Below, in pieces: positions 58,643-64,000 of a stretch of DNA of 64,000 bases. The stretch spans positions 67,759,648-67,823,647 of the forward strand of contig NC_133650.1 of assembly GCF_009905375.1 (NCBI RefSeq), read 5' to 3'. The notes beneath the pieces were generated by a model, which was not told where the DNA came from, ran no database searches, and worked only from the letters and a program-made list of their open reading frames with translations. This DNA is from Apium graveolens (lineage: Eukaryota > Streptophyta > Magnoliopsida > Apiales > Apiaceae). Made by a program: the position numbers and the translations under genes. The stretch's first letter is position 1. Each line of letters begins with the position of its first letter.

Positions 58643-61258
58643 TCAATAAGTATTCACTAAGCCTGTTGTACCACATACGACCAGATTGTTTCAAACCATA
58701 CAATGATCGTTGTAATTTAACAGAATATAAATGTCGAGGCTTAGCATCCTCAATATTTAATCATTCAGGAATTTTCATATAAATATCACTATCAAGCGAT
58801 CCATATAGGTATGTTGTCATAACGTCCATCAAACGTGTTTCCAGTTTTTCCATACAAGCCATACCCATTAGAAAATGAAAAGTAACTCCATCCATCACAG
58901 GAGAGTATGTTTCCTGGTAATCAATACAGGTATTTGAGAGAAATCCTGGGCTACTAGCCGGGCCTTATATCTAAAAATTTCATTTCTCTCATTTCATTTT
59001 TGTATAAACACCCATCTATTCCCGACAGGGACTACACCAGCTGGTGTTTGGACTGCAGGTCCAAATACATTTCTCTTGCGCAAGGATTGTAATTCTTCTT
59101 GAATCGTAATTTTCCATTTTGGCCAATCATCTCGGTGTCGACACTCTTCCACACTTTGTGGTTCATGATCGGAGTTCATAATAATATCATATGCCACAGA
59201 AAAAGCATATATATCATCAACCTCGGTACTCCCACGATCCAGTAATTTCGCGTTATGAACGTAATTCATTGAGATCTCATAGTTTTCAGGTACCTTTGCT
59301 TTTGTGGAAGTATTTTCCACTTCTGGGGCATATGCCACTTCTGGGGTAACATTCTCTTCAGAAGGAAATCCCACATCTGGGAGCTTTGTTACAGCCACTT
59401 TAGGGGCTTGAATCTCTTCAGGAGGCAATACCACTTCTGGGGTATTTTCTGAAACTTTTGCCACTTCTCGGGCAATTCCAATCAATTTCTGTTTTCGTGG
59501 TACAATATCTTCTGCACCAATAGTTCTACCACGCTTCTGGCGTGGCTTTGAATCACCAATCAATTCTTCAGGAATTGATTTCTTAGTAGGGATTTCAACT
59601 CGTGCCGGAGTATTAACAGCATGTATATGTGACCTTATAATATGTCTAGAGTCACTAAATGCATCTGACATTTAATTAGCAATATTTTGCATATGAATAA
59701 TTCTTTGAACTTCATATTCACGTTGATTAGTACGTGAATCAATAGAATTTAATCCTAATGCATTCCATGATATTTCGGAACTTAATTTATGCAAATCATT
59801 ATCTCCCCCTAATATAAGGAACATGGATTCATCAAAATGACAATCAGCATAGCGAGCAATTAAAACGTCACCAGTTAATGGTTCCAGATACCTTATAATA
59901 GACGGAGAATCAAAACCAACATATATACCAATTCTTCTTTGAGGTCACATTTTAGTTCTTTGTGGTGGTGATATAGGAACATACACAGCACAACCAAATA
60001 CTTTCAAATGAGATATATTAGGTACTTGACCAAGAACTAATTCTTGAGGGGATTGTTTGTGGTAAGTAGAAGGCCTTATTCTAATTATATTTGCAGCATG
60101 AAGTATTGCATGACCCCAAACAGATATAGGTAACTTTGCCCTTAGGAGTAAGGGACAGGCAATAAGTTGAAGTCTTTTAATTAAGGATTCTGCTAACCAT
60201 TTTGTGTATATACTTGAGCCACCGGGTGTTCGACTGAGATTCCTACTGACATACAATAATCATTAAAATTAGTTGCAGATGTAAATTCAGCAGCATTATC
60301 TAGTCGGATTGATTTAATGGGATGGTCAGGAAATTAAGCCCGGAGTTTAATTATTTGGGCAAGTAATTTGGCAAAGGCTGTATTTCGGGTTGTAAGTAGA
60401 CATACATGAGACCATCGAGTTGACGCGTCAATTAAAACCATAAAGTACCTAAATGGGCCAGAAGATGGATGAATAGGACCACAAATGTCACCTTGAATTT
60501 TTTCTAAGAATTTCGGGGACTCAGTTTAAAGCTTAACTGGGGATGGTCGGATAATCAGTTTTCCTAAGGAACATGCTGAACAGTGAAGTTCATCTTGGGA
60601 TATTATCTTTTGAGTTTTAAGAGGGTGTCCCACAGAATTTTCAACAATACGGCGCATCATAGATACTCCTGGATGACCGAGTCTTTCGTGCCAAAAGGAA
60701 AGTAGTTTTGGGCTATGACTTTGGGGATGTTGACACTATGAGATTCAAGAACTCGTATACTCGTAAAATATAATCCTGAAGAAATCGAGTGAAATTTTTC
60801 TAAGACCCTTTTACTGTCAACGGTATTTGAGGTGTTGATAAGGTATTCTTTTTCATTCTCATTAGTAGTTTCAACGTGAAACCCGTTAAGACGGATATCT
60901 TTAAAACTCAGTAGGTTTCTAGTTGACTTGTTAGAGTATAGAGCCTCTTGTATGTGTATGTGTGTCTTATTTGGTGTAAGCAAACTAGCTTCCCAAAACC
61001 TTCTATTATATTTGATGTACCCGATACCGTCCAGACATGGGAGTTGGATTTAGTCAACTGTGAAAAGTATTGACTCTGTAAAATAGTGTGTGTGGTTGCG
61101 CAGTCAACAATGCATATATCTTCCATCACTATACATATATAAACGAAAAATATCTTTATTAAAAACACACTGAGAACATAACAACATGAAACAAGTACAT
61201 AAAATGAGTACATAATGGAAATAAGTAAAACACAAAGGGAATAAGTAAAGCAAAACAA
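58643..61258 (-). pseudogene. Copia protease, integrase and reverse transcriptase N-part, fragmented
   Basis: Pieces from the upper end: a protease-like motif VDCATTHTIL near 61120 (Ser of the active-site loop changed to Cys), a pre-integrase region (TRNLLSFKDIRLNGFHVETT, 60657-60983), integrase pieces including RPSTYHKQSPQELVLGQVPN and FGCAVYVPISPPQ (59945-60256), a linker with repeated PEV motifs (58994-59671), and RHRDDWPKWKITIQEELQSL, the start of the reverse transcriptase. Several stops and frameshifts separate them. Confidence 0.8.
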
Positions 61259-61527
61259 TACATATGAAGTCTAGTCGTCTAAACCATAATAAAGATTAGC
61301 ACCATTATATATTTCATTTGAGGCCTTATTGACTGGTTCATTAACTAGATTATAATTAGCGAAGTTGGTTTCTACTCTCTTTTCATTATTCCTTTTGGAT
61401 GACTCGTAGAGATCAACAAGATGTTTGGGTGTGCGACAAGTACGTTGCCAGTGCCCCTCAAATCTGCACAGATGACTCGGTTCTCTCCTTCTTGGGGTGA
61501 CTTTCTTTTATTTGGCACTTCACATTG

Positions 61528-62292
61528 TCATTTCTGGTGGCCAGGGTTGTAACCATCACGTTGCCACTTCAGGTGGCCAGAATGATATTGAATGCGAAAC
61601 CGACCACGAAAATTTCCACGTCCACGGTTTCGTCCATAACCCTGTCCTCCTCTATGCCCTTTCCCACGTTCATTCTTCATGAATGACGTGTTATGTACTT
61701 CAGGTAACTGGGCAGAGCCCGTGGGATGTATCTGATGATTTTTCAGTAGCAACTCATTATTCTTTTCAGCCACAAGAAGGAGAGATATCAGCTCGCCATA
61801 TTTCTGAAAATTCTGCTCCCTATATTGTTGAGCCAGGATCATAGTGTTGGGGTGAAAGGTTGAGAGGGTCTTTTCAATCATTTCAGCATCAGTAATATTT
61901 TCACCACATAAAATTAATTTTGAGCTTATCTTGAAAAGGGCAGAATTATATTCAGCTACAGATTTGAAATCCCGTAACCTCAAATTAATCCAGTCATATC
62001 GGGAAGATGGCAAGTGAACAAGTTTCTGGTGATCAAATCTATCCTTGATATTATTCCAAAGGGTAAGGGGATTTTTGATAGTGAGGTATTCAGATTTTAG
62101 ATCTTCGTGTATGTGATGCTTAAGAAAGATAATTGCTTTTGCATTTTGTTCAACGGTTGGGATTTTTTCTGGGTCAATAGTATATTTTAGGCCATTAGCA
62201 CTAAGGTGTAATTCCGCATCAAGGACCCATGACAAATAATTACTCCCCGAAACATCCAAGGCAACAAACTCTAATTTTGCAAGATTCGCCAT
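61528..62292 (-). pseudogene. Copia Gag of the minus-strand element
   Basis: The ATG at 62292 opens 254 codons: FVALDVSGSNYLSWVLDAEL, ALWNNIKDRFDHQK-like sequence (TLWNNIKDRFDHQKLVHLPS), FKISSKLILCGENITDAEMI, then an Arg/Gly-rich end (GHRGGQGYGRNRGRGNFRGR). After a stop a degenerate zinc knuckle (GHWQRTCRTPKHLVDLY) can be read near 61400-61460. The Arg/Gly tail suggests RNA binding. Confidence 0.82.
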
Positions 62293-62407
62293 TCTGAATA
62301 GATTTTAAATAAGATATAATATGTCATATAATATTTAAATAGACAAGTTAAAATAACAACATTATACAAAAGTTATGACGGCATAGCCGACCAGAAAACT
62401 TTTGATT

Positions 62408-62533
62408 ATTACTTGACGGCAGCGCCATCTTTGTAGTAGTATTACTTGACGGCAAAGCCATCTTTATAGTAGTATTACTTGATGGCAGAAGCATCTTTAT
62501 AGTATTACTTGACGGCAGAGCCATCTTTATAGT
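62408..62533 (-). repeat. Tandem repeat in the Copia leader
   Basis: Four units (33, 33, 30, 30 bp) beginning ATTACTTGACGGCA lie between the gag ATG and the 5' LTR. All unit lengths are multiples of three, and the minus strand reads a repeated IKMALPSSN peptide in a 63-codon ORF (62348-62539). Confidence 0.85.
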
Positions 62534-62703
62534 ATTCAATCAGTAATATAAATAAATATGTAACAATAATTAGAATAAAATGATTAAAAAAAATCGTACC
62601 TCTTTTATGAAATAGTTTTAGTTGATAGAGACTCGTGGGTCAGAATAAGTCATACTTCTTTCGAGAATCAAGCTTCAGTTGGCAGAGACTCGTGCTGATA
62701 ATG

Positions 62704-62987
62704 TGTTATAAACCTTGAATGGAAATATTGGTTATGTTTGATGTAGAGGAAGTATATGAAAATAGAAGATATAGAGAGAAAGTTGTGTCTCATTTCATTA
62801 GCTAAATGAGCTATTTATAGTAGTTGGTTTACAAGGCTTACTAAGTAAGCTATTCAAATCTTCTTCATTAAGTATTACAAAACTTCCTCGATAAGTTTTA
62901 CAAGTCTTCCTCGATAAGCTTTACAAATCTTCCTTGGTAAGATTTGAGAGACTTTCTCGATACGTTTTGACAATCACTTTATATTTA
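62704..62987 (-). mobile_element. 5' LTR of the minus-strand Copia, truncated by another LTR
   Basis: 284 bp matching the lower LTR up to TTTATATTTA. The last 16 bp expected (TTCATATATTTTAACA) are displaced by the LTR starting at 62988. It shows the empty MITE site. Confidence 0.85.
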
Positions 62988-64000
62988 TGTTGTGGATATG
63001 TTATGAACTTGATGATTTCATTAACAAAACACCTTAGTAGATTTTACTTAGTGAAAAATTTAGCACTCGACGGATAAGGAATATAGTCCCGATGGATGAC
63101 TCAATATAGTTCCGACGGATGATGATCAATTATCCATCGAGTGAGTAGCTTATGTAATAATGAGTCTGTAGCACATTTCTGCATACACCTTGTTTAGATT
63201 CTGTAGTAGCACTCAAGTCATGTTGACTTTAATTAGATATGCAGAATAGGTTGATTAATTGTACATAGATGATGTCTTGTAATTCTGTATAAATGAAATG
63301 AAGTCAAGTGCCAGATTGCTACCCGACGGATAAACAATAATGCCAATCGATGGATGATCAACTAGGCAACCCGACGGATGATCATGTACCCGACGGATAA
63401 TCAATTCAAACATCAGTTAACAGTGACAACACAGTCACATGCGTCGAGTGTATGCAAAAGGAATGTGGAAGCTTATTCAACTGGGTTTTAGAGAACAAAG
63501 AAGCATTTCCATTTCCATGCTATTATGAAGATATTCAAAGATGCTGGAATAGAGTAATGAAGCAGTAGATTATTAGACTTGATAGGTTTTTGTTTTATTA
63601 TCTTGTCTTATTACTTTGTAATCTTGGTGATATATAAACCAAGAAGTAGCAAATAGAACAGCAAGAATACTAAGCAATTATATTCTTAGAGAAACATTTG
63701 TAAGCTGTATTCTTAGCATTTCTCTGTGAACTTAGTTGTTCATATTTGTAAGTAGCTGTGAGCAAATCTTGCTACACAGAGTTCTCTTGATATAATATAT
63801 ATCTCTGCTGGATACATTCAAATCCACCAGAAAGTTTTTAAAGACTTGTATTTTTAATTACTTGTGTTTTGATTTTACTAACTTCTTATTCTGCACCTTG
63901 TAAATCAAACACTTATATATTATTAAGATAGAACATTTTATAATTTGAGAAAAAGGTTCAAGAATTCCATTCAACCCCCTTCTGTAATTCTTGTTGCACT
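62988..64000 (+). mobile_element. Copia LTR, partial, running off the right edge
   Basis: Starts TGTTGTGGATATG and parallels the reverse complement of 871-1949: GTCATGTTGACT, TCTTGTAATTCTGTATAAATG, the CGACGGAT motif series, a TATA box in CTTGGT...ACCAAG (63623-63643), ACCAGAAAGTTTTTAA and ATTCAACCCCCTTCTGTAA. By that comparison only about 20-30 bp are missing at the right. Inserted in the LTR of the minus-strand Copia; the flank before it is ATTTA. Confidence 0.85.
63067..63402. repeat. CGACGGAT motif series in the right-edge LTR
   Basis: At least five CGACGGAT copies plus CGATGGAT variants, irregularly spaced and followed by GA or AA, near 63070, 63095, 63118, 63325, 63350, 63372 and 63392. 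They correspond to the TCAACGGAT (ATCCGTTGA) array of the left-edge LTR. Confidence 0.75.

Larger units (their letters stand above)
56390..62987 (-). mobile_element. Minus-strand Copia retrotransposon
   Basis: LTRs start TGTTATAAACC on the plus strand at 56390 and 62704. The lower LTR ends TTTTAACA at 57413; the upper is cut at 62987 by another Copia LTR. Between them on the minus strand are leader, Gag, protease, integrase, reverse transcriptase and RNase H, all with stops or frameshifts. Before the 3' LTR the minus strand reads AATTAAGGGGTAG, a polypurine tract. After the 5' LTR it reads ATTATCAGCACGAGTC, the probable PBS, which is not the tRNA-Met type seen elsewhere in this window. The first base after the CP31 promoter region is only about 100 bp away. 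Confidence 0.88.

Overview
This window is nuclear DNA from a eudicot plant: AT-rich, intron-containing genes, and most of its length in nested transposable elements. Nothing in the sequence fixes the species. Only two genes look functional, both on the minus strand: a sieve element occlusion (SEO/P-protein) gene at 38846-42424 (7 exons, 947 residues) and a chloroplast 31 kDa-type ribonucleoprotein gene at 52751-56202 (4 exons, 292 residues). SEO belongs to the phloem-sealing P-proteins; the ribonucleoprotein family acts in plastid mRNA stability and editing. They are neighbours, not an operon or pathway.

Left 33 kb: a nested stack. A Tat-type Ty3/Gypsy element on the minus strand (1950-32860) sits in a broken NB-ARC resistance gene, of which 32861-33764 remains. 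The Gypsy element was then hit by (1) a Copia element whose LTR (871-1949) and gag (1-809) run off the left edge; (2) a 1.5 kb solo LTR at 5919-7403 (target duplication GCCTG); (3) a 10.6 kb CACTA DNA transposon at 10649-21252 (TAC); (4) an old Gypsy chromovirus with 3.2-3.3 kb LTRs at 21297-32736 (CTGGG/CTAGG). The CACTA element carries decayed TNPA-like and TNP2 genes, a 3.8 kb solo LTR (15125-18957, TAGTC) inside TNP2, and a captured fragment of an auxin response factor gene, with introns, at 11971-12808.

33765-37804 is a nearly intact Copia gag-pol bounded by 71-bp LTRs in inverted rather than direct orientation, flanked by TAACA on both sides. Then come the SEO gene, an AT-rich intergenic region with two Stowaway MITEs, a decayed RTE-type LINE (46570-49978), a hAT-like non-autonomous element rich in GAGTCGAG motifs (50171-51804), and the ribonucleoprotein gene.

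56390-62987 is a minus-strand Copia element whose 3' LTR carries a 709-bp Harbinger-type MITE (TTA duplication). Its 5' LTR is interrupted at 62988 by an LTR of the same Copia family that occupies the left edge, here on the plus strand and running off the window.

The best candidates for something new are the ARF fragment inside the CACTA element, the inverted-LTR Copia, the repeat-bearing insertion in the SEO protein, and TATA boxes held inside inverted repeats in two unrelated LTR families. All reading was by eye; no alignment or database search was run.
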